A DNA stretch of 55,560 bases from Polyangiaceae bacterium. Its GTDB lineage: Bacteria > Myxococcota_A > Polyangia > Polyangiales > Polyangiaceae. Below the pieces are notes generated by a model. It saw nothing but the letters and a program-made list of their open reading frames with translations, was not told where the DNA came from and did not search any database. A program made the position numbers and the translations under genes. This document shows, piece by piece, positions 42,039-49,591 of this stretch. The stretch is from contig JABFXY010000010.1 in assembly GCA_013361525.1 (NCBI GenBank), positions 1 through 55,560 of the forward strand, read 5' to 3'. The stretch's first letter is position 1, and each line of letters starts with the position of its first letter.

Positions 42039-42863
42039 TCAGCGCTCGAAGACCGCGCGAAATGCCTCGAGGTTTCGGTCTTGCTTGTGGATCGCGTAGA
42101 TCGCGAACACGACCTCCTCGAAGTGGCGAGCGAAGCCTCGCGACAGGACTTCGTGGAAGGCGCGCGCGACGAGCGCGGGATCGTTCCTGAAAGCGCCACA
42201 TCCCCACGCTCCGAGAACGAGGTGCGTCGCGCGAAGCTCCACACCGAGCGAAAAGACGTGCTCGATGCGTCGCTCGAAGATCGTCGCGAGCTCACGCGGA
42301 TCGATCCGCTCGAGCGCCGACGCGTTCGGAGCGGGCATCGTGACGAAGCTCGCTAGGACCGGCGCGTCGAGCAGCTTCATCGCATCGTCGCGAAAGATCG
42401 GGACATCCGGCGACGTGATCGCCCAATCCGTGTACCTCGCGTCGCGCGCGCTTCGATTTTCGTCGTAGTAGAGCCGCTGCGTCAGGAGTGTCGGGTAGAG
42501 CGCGGACGACCGGCACACCGTCTCTTCCTGGGCGAGCGCGGAACCGAGAAAGCCGCCTCCCGGGTTCTTCGCCGAAGCGAAGTTCAGGCACGCCACGCGC
42601 ACGTGCTCCGAGCCCGACCGTTCGAGTAGCCGACGAGCGGCGCCGGTCGTCGATTCGGCGGTGATGGAGACGGCGCCCCGGTGCTCGCCGTTGGTCGTCG
42701 CGAGCCGCGTCGCCGCTCGACGAAGAGCTGCGGGGGAGTGGGCGCGCGTCGCGGCGCAGGCCCGCTCGACGTCGGCACCGATGTCGATGCGGCGGCCGTT
42801 CGCCTCGTAGAAGCCGTTCTGAAGGATGCGGAGGGTTTCATGGCTGATCGCTTGGAGTTTCAT
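42039..42863 (-). CDS. Bacterial-type poly(ADP-ribose) glycohydrolase-like macrodomain protein
   Basis: ACLNFASAKNPGGGFLGSALAQEETVCRSSALYPTL carries the PARG signature GGG-(x)7-QEE (Gly102-104, Gln112-Glu113-Glu114). Upstream lies the N-terminal helix pair of the TIGR02452/DUF2263 family. VLGAWGCGAFRNDPALVARAFHEVL is the second ligand loop. The enzyme should remove ADP-ribose or poly-ADP-ribose from macromolecules. ATG 42863 gives 274 residues; ATG 42881 is an alternative but starts 1 base after the palindrome. No ADP-ribosyl transferase gene is visible nearby, so its substrate may come from a toxin, phage or host enzyme. Confidence 0.9.
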   Translation of the reverse strand: MKLQAISHETLRILQNGFYEANGRRIDIGADVERACAATRAHSPAALRRAATRLATTNGEHRGAVSITAESTTGAARRLLERSGSEHVRVACLNFASAKNPGGGFLGSALAQEETVCRSSALYPTLLTQRLYYDENRSARDARYTDWAITSPDVPIFRDDAMKLLDAPVLASFVTMPAPNASALERIDPRELATIFERRIEHVFSLGVELRATHLVLGAWGCGAFRNDPALVARAFHEVLSRGFARHFEEVVFAIYAIHKQDRNLEAFRAVFER

Positions 42864-42882
42864 GAGCCCAGCGACGAGCATA

Positions 42883-42903
42883 TTAGTGTTGTTCTGACAC
42901 TAA
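42883..42903. promoter_or_regulatory. Palindrome at the start of the PARG gene
   Basis: TTAGTGT (42883-42889) and ACACTAA (42897-42903) are perfect inverted repeats around 7 bases. The element sits 20-40 bases upstream of ATG 42863 and overlaps TAATAT, a possible -10 box on the minus strand (42880-42885). It looks like an operator for a dimeric repressor. The regulator is not in the window. Confidence 0.7.
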
Positions 42904-43067
42904 GCACGACGCCCCCTTCGGATCGCACGTGCATTCGCGCTTCTCGACTTTGCACGCCCGTTTTCAACCTTGAAACCCGAGCTGCTCTCGGCCGAGGGCA
43001 TTCGCCCCGGATTTGCGCAAGAAGCGGTCAACCCATCCTTGGCACACGCTTTGGATAAGCGAATGGC
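42904..43067 (+). ncRNA. Possible small transcript ending at an orphan terminator
   Basis: The plus-strand terminator at 43068-43119 has no gene to serve: all annotated genes from 32685 to 46178 are on the minus strand. A short transcript from this gap is the simplest reading. It could be a small RNA or a small peptide (a TTG-started frame at 42970 reads KPELLSAEGIRPGFAQEAVN before running into the hairpin). No promoter is firmly identified. A near-consensus -24/-12 element (TGGCAC-N5-TTGG) at 43040-43054 would start right before the hairpin, so it is unlikely to be the source. Confidence 0.35.
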
Positions 43068-43119
43068 AAGCGCCTGTGACGGTTCCCCCCCCCCGCCGTC
43101 GAGCAGGCGCTTTTTTTTT
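43068..43119 (+). terminator. Strong rho-independent terminator, orphan
   Basis: AAGCGCCTG (43068-43076) pairs with 43104-43112; an inner GACGG/CCGTC extends the stem; the loop contains a run of ten C. Nine T follow (43111-43119). The T-run is only on the plus strand. No plus-strand gene lies upstream for over 10 kb. Confidence 0.85.
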
Positions 43120-43171
43120 GTCTTTCTTCCACTCCTCGCCGTCGAGGCAAGGAATGCGTCGCTAACAAGGG

Positions 43172-43858
43172 CTATCCGCGACCGCTGCCGCTGAGCTCGA
43201 TCAGCAGGTCGGTGAGGCCTTCCGGATTCGAAAGCGCGACGAGGTGCCCGCCCGCGATCTCGCGTACGTCCTTGCCGAGGCGGTCGCGCGCGACCTTTGC
43301 CTGGAACGCCGCAGGGAAGAAGCGATCGTCTTTGCCGACGACGACGAAGGTCGGGACGTTCGGCCACGCGTCGAACCGATTGGGCTCGCCGAAGACGATG
43401 TCGGCCTCGGGACGCACCTGGCTCGCGCCTTCTTCCGCGACGTCCTTGGGCACGTCGTGGAGGAAGTACGTTTCGATATCGAAATCGACGGTGTAGCCGT
43501 GCTCCTCCGCTGCAGATCGCCGCGCGGCAGGGGCTCCCGTGGCGTCCCACCAGGCGCCCGCCGTTTCGCCCGGTAGCGGGATCATCGCGTTCACGAAGAC
43601 GAGCGACTTCACCGACGCTCGCGCGCAAACGAGGGGCGCGGTGAAACCTCCGAGCGACTGCGCGACGAGCACGACGTCCTTGCGTGCGCCGATCGCGCCG
43701 ACGACCGCGTCGCCATAAGCCGCGAGCCCGGCATCGGGATCGTCGCCCGGAAGATCGACGGCGATTGCTTCATGGCCTGCGCGCTCGAGGAGCGGCACGA
43801 CGCGGTTCCAATACCAGGCCGCGCCTCCTGCACCGGGGATGAGGACGAACGTCGTCAT
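43172..43858 (-). CDS. Alpha/beta hydrolase, 228 aa
   Basis: FVLIPGAGGAAWYWNRVVPLLERAGHEAIAVDLPGDD is the start of the EstC/methylesterase-type alpha/beta hydrolases. Nucleophile motif VAQSLGG gives Ser68; VVVGKDDRFFP gives the acid and AGGHLVALSNPE the histidine. The first ATG used is 43858; an upstream start at 43912 adds unrelated residues. Cytosolic; substrate unknown. The plant-type relatives cleave methyl esters. Confidence 0.87.
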   Translation of the reverse strand: MTTFVLIPGAGGAAWYWNRVVPLLERAGHEAIAVDLPGDDPDAGLAAYGDAVVGAIGARKDVVLVAQSLGGFTAPLVCARASVKSLVFVNAMIPLPGETAGAWWDATGAPAARRSAAEEHGYTVDFDIETYFLHDVPKDVAEEGASQVRPEADIVFGEPNRFDAWPNVPTFVVVGKDDRFFPAAFQAKVARDRLGKDVREIAGGHLVALSNPEGLTDLLIELSGSGRG

Positions 43859-43952
43859 GTGTGCCTCCGTCGAGCGGATGCTAGTCCGCCCCGAAGAGCG
43901 GCCAAGTGACAATGAAGGGGCTGGCCAGACCTTCGGCGTTCGGCTCCAGGCC

Positions 43953-44786
43953 CTAGCGCTTGCGCTTCACGAGGAGGTCGTAGATGTCGCGCTTCTTCCG
44001 CCCCGTCTCGAGCGCGACGCGCTCCGCGACGTCGCGCGGGCGCATGCCGGTCGCCAACGCTTCGTCGATGCGACGCTCCACCTCGGCGTCGGTGACCGAA
44101 ACGTTCGGGCCCGACCACGGCGCGAGCACCACCGTGAGCTCCCCGAGCACCTCACCTTCGTTGAAACGCTGCGCGACGTCCTCGATCGCCGCCTCGACGA
44201 TCTCTTCGTGCAGCTTCGTGAGCTCCCGCGCCACCGTCGCGCGTCGGCCCGGCATCGCCTCGGCGAGCTCGAGCAGCGTGGCGGCGAGCCGCTGCGGTGA
44301 TTCGAACAACACCACCGCGTCGGTGCAGGCTGCCGCGTCCGCAATCGCGCGGGTCCGCTCCATCCCGGTGCGCGGAAGAAACCCCACGAACCGAAACGCA
44401 CCGAACGTGTATCCCGACGCCGAGAGCGCGGTCGTCACGGCGCTGGGGCCCGGGATCGGCACCACGCGTATCGCACGCGCGCGCGCCTCGGTGACCAGCG
44501 CCGCGCCGGGGTCGCTCACGCCCGGTGTGCCCGCGTCGGTACAGAGCGCAACCGTGCGACCCTCCGCGAGGAGATCGGCGACGGCGACGACGTCACGCTC
44601 GGCGGCGTTCGCGTCGAGCCGCCGAAGAGGCTTCGACGAGAGGCCGAGATGCACGAGGAGCTTCTGCGTGCGGCGCGTGTCCTCGGCCACGACGACGTCC
44701 GCGCTGCCGAGGGCGTTGGCAGCGCGGTGCGAGAGGTCGTCGAGGTTTCCGATCGGCGTCGCGACGACGTACAGCGTGCCGGTCAC
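43953..44786 (-). CDS. rsmI: 16S rRNA (cytidine1402-2'-O)-methyltransferase
   Basis: RsmI methylates C1402 in the decoding centre of 16S rRNA, using S-adenosylmethionine. Markers: LYVVATPIGNLDDLSHRAANALGSADVVVAEDTRRTQKLL, ALCTDAGTPGVSDPGAALV, IPGPSAVTTALSASG and VLFESPQRLAATL. At 277 residues it fits the family. GTG 44786 overlaps the sigma-factor stop (GTGA), so it is translated after it. The C-terminal tail (RDIYDLLVKRKR) is basic. Confidence 0.94.
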   Translation of the reverse strand: MTGTLYVVATPIGNLDDLSHRAANALGSADVVVAEDTRRTQKLLVHLGLSSKPLRRLDANAAERDVVAVADLLAEGRTVALCTDAGTPGVSDPGAALVTEARARAIRVVPIPGPSAVTTALSASGYTFGAFRFVGFLPRTGMERTRAIADAAACTDAVVLFESPQRLAATLLELAEAMPGRRATVARELTKLHEEIVEAAIEDVAQRFNEGEVLGELTVVLAPWSGPNVSVTDAEVERRIDEALATGMRPRDVAERVALETGRKKRDIYDLLVKRKR

Positions 44787-45970
44787 CGGCTCGATCCGAC
44801 CGCGTCTCCGAGCTCTTGCTTCAAATAGTCGCGCAGCTTGTGGTGCAGCCGCGCTTCGAGCTGTCGCACGCGCTCGCGCGAGATCCCGAACTCGTCGCCG
44901 AGCTCTTGCAGCGTGAGCGGCTCTTCCGCCGCCATGCGCTTGTCGAAGATGACGACGTCTTTGCCCTTCAGCGTCGTGCGGAACTCGCGCAGGCGCGCCG
45001 CGACGAGCGCGTCCATCTCGTGGCGCTCGAGGAGGTTGTCCGGGCCGCTGACCGCGGACGGCATCAAGTCGACGCGCGAGACGCTGCGCCCTTCGGCGTC
45101 GCCCACCGGTGCATCGAGGCTCGCCTCGGCGCTCGACAAGCGCCGATCCATCTCGATGACTTCCTTCTCGTCGACGCCGAGCCGCTCCGCGATGCGCTCG
45201 GACGTCGCGTCGATGCCCATCGCCGCGAGCTTCGCCTTCTCCTTGTTGAGGTTGAAGAAGAGCTTGCGCTGGGCCTGCGTCGTCCCGAGCTTCACGAGGC
45301 GCCAGTTGTTGAGGATGAACCGCAGGATGTACGCGCGGATCCACCACGCCGCGTAGGAGGAGAGCTTCACGCCGCGGTACGGGTCGTACCGCTTCACGGC
45401 CTGCATCAGGCCGATGTTGCCCTCCTGGATGAGGTCCATGATGTTCTTGTAGGCGCGGCGATACTCGTACGCGAGCTTCACCACGAGGCGCAGGTTCGCC
45501 GTGACGAGGCGCGCGGCGGTCTGCACGTCCTGCGAGTCGACGTAGGACCGCGTGAGCTTCTGTTCCTCCTCCAGTGTGAGGAGGGGGTAGCGCTGAATCT
45601 CGCGGAGATACGCTTGCAGCGGATCCGTGCGCGAAAGCGCCGCCGGCTCGATGGACGCGGGCGCGGACGAAGGCGCGCTCGACTTGGGACCGGGCTCGTC
45701 CTCCGCGATGACCTCGCCGACCGTCTCGACGACGTCCGACTCGTCGACGTCTTCCGACTCTCCGCGGCGCGAGGACGGCGGAGCCTCGGAGGCCGGGCCT
45801 GCTTCCTCGTCGTCTTGTTCCTCGTTCGAGGAGGCGCGGGTGTTGCTCGGGGCGGCTGCACGCGCACCACGCCCGCCGGCCTTCGGGGCACCGGCGGTGG
45901 TGGTCGACTTGCGGGTGCGCGGCTTGGGGGTGCCGGCCGGTGACGTCTGGTCGCTCTTCTTTCGGGGCAC
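44783..45970 (-). CDS. RpoH-like group 3 sigma-70 factor with long N-terminus
   Basis: A sigma-70-family factor: region 1.2 (TDPLQAYLREIQRYPLLTLEEEQKL), region 2 (NLRLVVKLAYEYRRAYKNIMDLIQEGNIGLMQAVKRYDPYRGVKLSSYAAWWIRAYI), region 3 and region 4.2 (LTLQELGDEFGISRERVRQLEARLHHKLR). AQRKLFFNLNKEKAKL matches the RpoH box. The first 115 residues are Ser/Pro/Glu-rich and disordered, absent from ordinary RpoH. GTG 45970 is chosen because GGAGA lies 7 bases upstream; a TTG at 45997 is open too. It probably directs a stress or development regulon; myxobacteria carry several such factors. Confidence 0.9.
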   Translation of the reverse strand: MPRKKSDQTSPAGTPKPRTRKSTTTAGAPKAGGRGARAAAPSNTRASSNEEQDDEEAGPASEAPPSSRRGESEDVDESDVVETVGEVIAEDEPGPKSSAPSSAPASIEPAALSRTDPLQAYLREIQRYPLLTLEEEQKLTRSYVDSQDVQTAARLVTANLRLVVKLAYEYRRAYKNIMDLIQEGNIGLMQAVKRYDPYRGVKLSSYAAWWIRAYILRFILNNWRLVKLGTTQAQRKLFFNLNKEKAKLAAMGIDATSERIAERLGVDEKEVIEMDRRLSSAEASLDAPVGDAEGRSVSRVDLMPSAVSGPDNLLERHEMDALVAARLREFRTTLKGKDVVIFDKRMAAEEPLTLQELGDEFGISRERVRQLEARLHHKLRDYLKQELGDAVGSSR

Positions 45971-46082
45971 TCGGCGGTCTCCGAAGGTTCGGCGCAAGGT
46001 ATGGCATAGCGCTCAGCGATTGCCTAGCTCGCATCGCGCGCGGCCTCGCGTGGAAGCCATGTCGGACGATCGCACCCTTGTC

Positions 46083-46151
46083 CCATCGATGGCGTGCCAT
46101 CGATGGCGATCCATCGAGTGGTCCGATGGATGGCGTCCCATTGATGGCCGA
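46083..46151. repeat. Five 14-bp tandem repeats with palindromic core
   Basis: Units starting at about 46083, 46097, 46111, 46124 and 46138 are variants of CCATCGATGGCGTG. GCCATCGATGGC at 46096-46107 is a perfect 12-bp palindrome. The array lies in the gap between the divergent sigma-factor and ornithine cyclodeaminase genes, 27 bases before the ATG of the latter. It could be a cooperative operator. Confidence 0.8.
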
Positions 46152-46178
46152 GGCCGAGCAAGCGATAACCCTCTCGCG

Positions 46179-47177
46179 ATGACCGAGCCCGCACGAACCA
46201 CCCTCGTCCTGACCCGCGCGGATGTGCGCTCCCTCTTGTCGATGCCGCGCGCCGTCGAGGCCGTGGAGCAGGCCTTCGTGGCATATGCGACCGAGGCTGC
46301 TCAGATGCCGCCCAAGGTCTATCTGAGCCTCGGCCAGCACGGCGGAGACTTCCGCGCGATGCCCTCCTACCTAGCGCGTCGAAGCGCCGCCGAGCCGCCG
46401 ATCGCCGGGGTCAAATGGGTCAACAGCCACCCCGACAACCCGAAGAAGTTCGGCCTGCCGAGCGTGATGGGCATCTACATCTTGAGCGACCCGGAGACGG
46501 CGCTGCCGCTCGCGATCCTCGACGGCACCCTCCTCACGGCCGCTCGAACCGGTGCAGCGGCCGCCGTCGCCTCGCGCGCGCTCTCGAAGAAGCAGCCGAA
46601 GACGATGGGCTTCGTCGGATGCGGAATCCAAGCGCGAACGATGTGGGAAGCACACCGCGCCGTCTTCGGTGACAGCCTTCGGATCATCGGTGCCGACTCG
46701 GATCCTGCAGCCGCGGAGAAGTTCGCGCGGGAGGTCGGCGGCACGGTGGGGTCGGTCGAGGCTGCCGCCGGATGCGACATCGTCAACACCTCGACGCCCG
46801 GTCGCGCTCCCGCGGTTCGCTCGGCGTGGGTCAAACCCGGCGCGCACATCAACGCGATGGGCGCCGATGCGCCCGGCAAACAAGAGCTCGACGCCGACAT
46901 TCTCGACCACGCGAAGGTCGTCATCGACGATCACCACCAGGCGACCCACTCCGGCGAGGTCAACGTCGCGCTGGAAGCGGGCACCTTCACCGAGGATCGC
47001 ATCCACGGATCGCTCGGCGACGTCCTCGCAAAGAAAATCCCCGGCCGATCGGGCGAGACCGAGATCACGATCTTCGACTCGAAGGGACTCGCGATTCAGG
47101 ACGTCGCGCTCGCCTGGGTGCTGTACCAGGAAGCGCGGAGCCGCGGCGTGGGCGCGGCGCTGTCGATCGTGTTGTGA
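46179..47177 (+). CDS. Ornithine cyclodeaminase / mu-crystallin family protein, 332 aa
   Basis: LTRADVRSLLSMPRAVEAVEQAFVAYA and MPPKVYLSLGQHGGDFRAMPSYL open the substrate domain. GVKWVNSHPDNPKKFGLPSVMGIYILSDPETALPLAILDGTLLTAARTGAAAAVASRAL is the family core with the catalytic-site lysine and the TAxRTgA motif. MGFVGCGIQARTMWEAHRAVF is the NAD-binding GxGxQA motif. Members make proline from ornithine, or act as alanine or other amino-acid dehydrogenases; specificity is not readable. The 46083-46151 repeat array stands directly before it. Confidence 0.9.
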   Translation: MTEPARTTLVLTRADVRSLLSMPRAVEAVEQAFVAYATEAAQMPPKVYLSLGQHGGDFRAMPSYLARRSAAEPPIAGVKWVNSHPDNPKKFGLPSVMGIYILSDPETALPLAILDGTLLTAARTGAAAAVASRALSKKQPKTMGFVGCGIQARTMWEAHRAVFGDSLRIIGADSDPAAAEKFAREVGGTVGSVEAAAGCDIVNTSTPGRAPAVRSAWVKPGAHINAMGADAPGKQELDADILDHAKVVIDDHHQATHSGEVNVALEAGTFTEDRIHGSLGDVLAKKIPGRSGETEITIFDSKGLAIQDVALAWVLYQEARSRGVGAALSIVL

Positions 47178-47190
47178 GCTCGAGCGACTT

Positions 47191-47263
47191 GTGGCTGCTG
47201 TCTTGGTGGACGTGCTCCCCCCTCACGAAGTGAGGGGGGCCGGGGGGGAGAAAGTGCAGCCAC
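47191..47263. terminator. Nested inverted repeats between convergent genes
   Basis: Inner stem: CCCCCCTCAC (47217-47226) with 47230-47239, 10 perfect pairs around GAA. Outer stem: GTGGCTGC (47191-47198) with 47256-47263, 8 perfect pairs. The element lies between genes ending at 47177 (plus) and 47304 (minus). No T-run, so termination would be strand-independent or weak. Confidence 0.6.
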
Positions 47264-47303
47264 ACTCGGGCGCGAGCTTGAGCGTAACTGCACCAGACAG
47301 CGG

Positions 47304-48434
47304 TCAGAACTCGCGCGAATAGCGGCCGCCACCCACCTCTTCGTGGTGGTGGTGGCCGTTGTGCTGCTCGGGGTGCTGTCGCTCGTACTCGCGCTCGATC
47401 TCCGGCATGACCTTCGACAGGCGCGACCGGACGATCTGCTCCACGATGTTCCAGAGCGAGTCGCGATCTTCACACTCGGCGATGACACCGAGCGGGATCT
47501 GGAAGCCGCCCTTGTCCGCGCGACCGCCGCCGTAGGGGCGACCCGATCGATCCTTGCCGAAGACGCTCGTCAGGAACGTGGCCGGCTCGACGCTCGGGCT
47601 GTCGGTTCGGAGCGAGCCGTCGATGCGATCCTCGACGATGCCGAAGACGAGGACCGTGTCCAAGTCCTCTCGCTGCAGGATGAAATCAGCCGTCGTCGCG
47701 ATCGAGTCGCGATCACCCGCCGAGACGTAACCGACGCCCGCCACGGCGAAGTCGCGCACGACGAGCATGTTGTTGAGCGCCCTTCCGAGCACCGTCATCC
47801 CCGACGCCGAGTGCACGCGGCGACCGACACGCTTCATGACGTCGCTGTCGCAGAACCGCCTCACGTAGGCGGCCGCGGCGAAGTCCGCCGCGGTTGCCAG
47901 CTGGAAGTCGTTCGTGTCCGTCTGGATGCCGAACAGCAGCGCGGTCGCCACACGCGAGGCGCCCATCGCGCTCTCGAGCGGGGCGAGCCCTTGCGCCATG
48001 TACTCCGCGTAAATCGAGCAGCTTGCGCCCATGTGGGGCCGGATGTCGACGAATGGGGCGTCGACCTCGGCCATCTTGTGGTGGTCGACGACGGTGAGGA
48101 GCTTCAGATCGGCGGGAAGGTCGATCGTGGGCTCGGGCGTCGAAGTGTCGACCAGCGACAAGAATTTGAATGGAGCAAGGTCCTCCGACGTCGAGACTTG
48201 AAGCATCTCGATATTGAGGAGCTTCACCATCGCGCGGTTTTGCCGGTGCGAGACCGGCAGGACGTTCGCGATCGTGCACGGAACCCCCATCTCCTGGCAG
48301 ATGCGCTGGTGTGCCAGCGCGCTGCCCAAGGCGTCGGGGTCGGGGTGCCCGGTGATCAGCACCACGTTTGGGGCTCCGGGGATCGATTTGAGAACAGCCT
48401 CGAGGCCCTGCCGAGGGGCTGGGTGCGTACCCAT
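47304..48434 (-). CDS. DHH-family phosphoesterase, 376 aa
   Basis: The DHH fold has LITGHPDPDALGSALAHQR (metal residues His30, Asp32, Asp34), SLVDTSTPEPT and VVDHHK (Asp117-His118-His119). GRPYGGGRADKGGFQIPLG is the DHHA1-type substrate-binding motif near the end. The closing tail is His-rich (EQHNGHHHHEEVGGG) and may bind metal. Relatives (NrnA, RecJ-like) cleave short oligonucleotides or cyclic dinucleotides. ATG 48434 is used; earlier in-frame starts add unrelated sequence. Start and function class are clear, substrate is not. Confidence 0.88.
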   Translation of the reverse strand: MGTHPAPRQGLEAVLKSIPGAPNVVLITGHPDPDALGSALAHQRICQEMGVPCTIANVLPVSHRQNRAMVKLLNIEMLQVSTSEDLAPFKFLSLVDTSTPEPTIDLPADLKLLTVVDHHKMAEVDAPFVDIRPHMGASCSIYAEYMAQGLAPLESAMGASRVATALLFGIQTDTNDFQLATAADFAAAAYVRRFCDSDVMKRVGRRVHSASGMTVLGRALNNMLVVRDFAVAGVGYVSAGDRDSIATTADFILQREDLDTVLVFGIVEDRIDGSLRTDSPSVEPATFLTSVFGKDRSGRPYGGGRADKGGFQIPLGVIAECEDRDSLWNIVEQIVRSRLSKVMPEIEREYERQHPEQHNGHHHHEEVGGGRYSREF

Positions 48435-48632
48435 GTGGTAGCGGGACCATACCACGAGCCAGCCCCGGCTTGGCATTCGCCCCGTGAGCCTCTCGATGCC
48501 GATGTTCAGTGTCGTGGTCGGCGGCATGCGTCCGCGGGCTTGCGAACGCTGGAGGCCACTTCCTGCCACACGGCCCGTCCGCGTCGAGGTATGCGAGCGC
48601 GCCGAATCCCCGCGCTGCCCGAAGAAACCGTC

Positions 48633-49532
48633 ATGTCGTTAACCATTCACACCGTCGTTTCGCGACCAGGTCCCGTCGAGCGGAGGGTTCTCGAGCGTCT
48701 TTCGCCGACCACATCGGAGGTCCGGCGGATCGGTGCGGGTGTCGCGTTGCGCGTGCTCGAGACACCGCAGGTGGCCGCGCCGACCCGTCTTGCGCTCGTT
48801 CACGGGCGCGGCCACGCCGCGACTTTGTGGGAACCGATCCTGCGCGCGTTCGCGCCCGAGCGACGCGTCGTCGCCCCCGACCTCCCAGGGTTCGGACACT
48901 CCGGCTTCCTCGACGGCCCGGTCGGCGGACCTGAAGACGCGCTCGATCGCTTCGTCGCGCCGATCGAGGATCTGCTCGCCGCCGAAGGTCCCATCGTGCT
49001 GGTGGGCCACTCGCTCGGTGGGCTCGTCTCGTTGGAGATCGCGCTGCGCCGCCGTGTCGACGTGCGCGGCCTCGTGCTCGTCGCGTCGATGGGCCTTTCT
49101 CCCTACGTCTCGCCGACGGCGCGCGCCTACCTCCGCTTCGGGCCCGAGCGTGCCGCGCGGCTGAACCGATTTTTGGGACGCGCGCCGCGTGGGCTGACCG
49201 GTGCAGCCGTCCCGGAGCTCGGCCAGCTTCGCGTCGAGCTCCACCTCGCGCGCCACGCCGCCAAGCTCGCGAAGCCTGCGTTCGATGCGCTCGTGCCGAT
49301 CGCCGGGGACGGCTTGAACCGGCGCGATCGCCTCGGCGAGGTTCGGGTGCCGACGCTGCTCGTCTGGGGATCGAACGACGAAGCGTTTCCGCTGCCGATC
49401 GCGATGGATGCCGAGACGAGGCTCGCGGACGCCGAGCTCGCGGTGATCGGGGAGGGGCACACGCCGCATCTCGCCGAGCCCGACGCGGTGATCGATCGGC
49501 TTCGAGCGTTCCTCTCTGCGCGCGGGCTTTGA
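48633..49532 (+). CDS. Alpha/beta hydrolase, 299 aa
   Basis: LALVHGRGHAATLWEPILRAFAPERRVVAPDLPGFGHSGF opens the fold; VLVGHSLGGLVSLEIAL gives nucleophile Ser127; LLVWGSNDEAFPLP the acid; GEGHTPHLAEPDAV the histidine. The cap region contains ARLNRFLGRAPRG. The first 45 residues (MSLTIHTVVSRPGPVERRV) are an N-terminal extension. Soluble; substrate unknown. Divergent from the DHH gene across 198 bases with no clear promoter read. Confidence 0.87.
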   Translation: MSLTIHTVVSRPGPVERRVLERLSPTTSEVRRIGAGVALRVLETPQVAAPTRLALVHGRGHAATLWEPILRAFAPERRVVAPDLPGFGHSGFLDGPVGGPEDALDRFVAPIEDLLAAEGPIVLVGHSLGGLVSLEIALRRRVDVRGLVLVASMGLSPYVSPTARAYLRFGPERAARLNRFLGRAPRGLTGAAVPELGQLRVELHLARHAAKLAKPAFDALVPIAGDGLNRRDRLGEVRVPTLLVWGSNDEAFPLPIAMDAETRLADAELAVIGEGHTPHLAEPDAVIDRLRAFLSARGL

Positions 49533-49591
49533 GCCGACCTTCAGCGATCCGTTTCTAAGCGCGCGTCTTTCCGTGGCATCGTGCGCGCCTC

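Noticed and set aside
43040..43054. TGGCAC-N5-TTGG, close to a sigma-54 promoter
   Set aside because: The -12 GC is GG and transcription would start at the terminator itself, so a working promoter is unlikely.
42970..43194. 74-codon plus-strand frame beginning KPELLSAEGIRPG
   Set aside because: It runs through the terminator stem and T-run (poly-Phe), so at most the first 30 codons could be real; kept only as part of the small-transcript idea.
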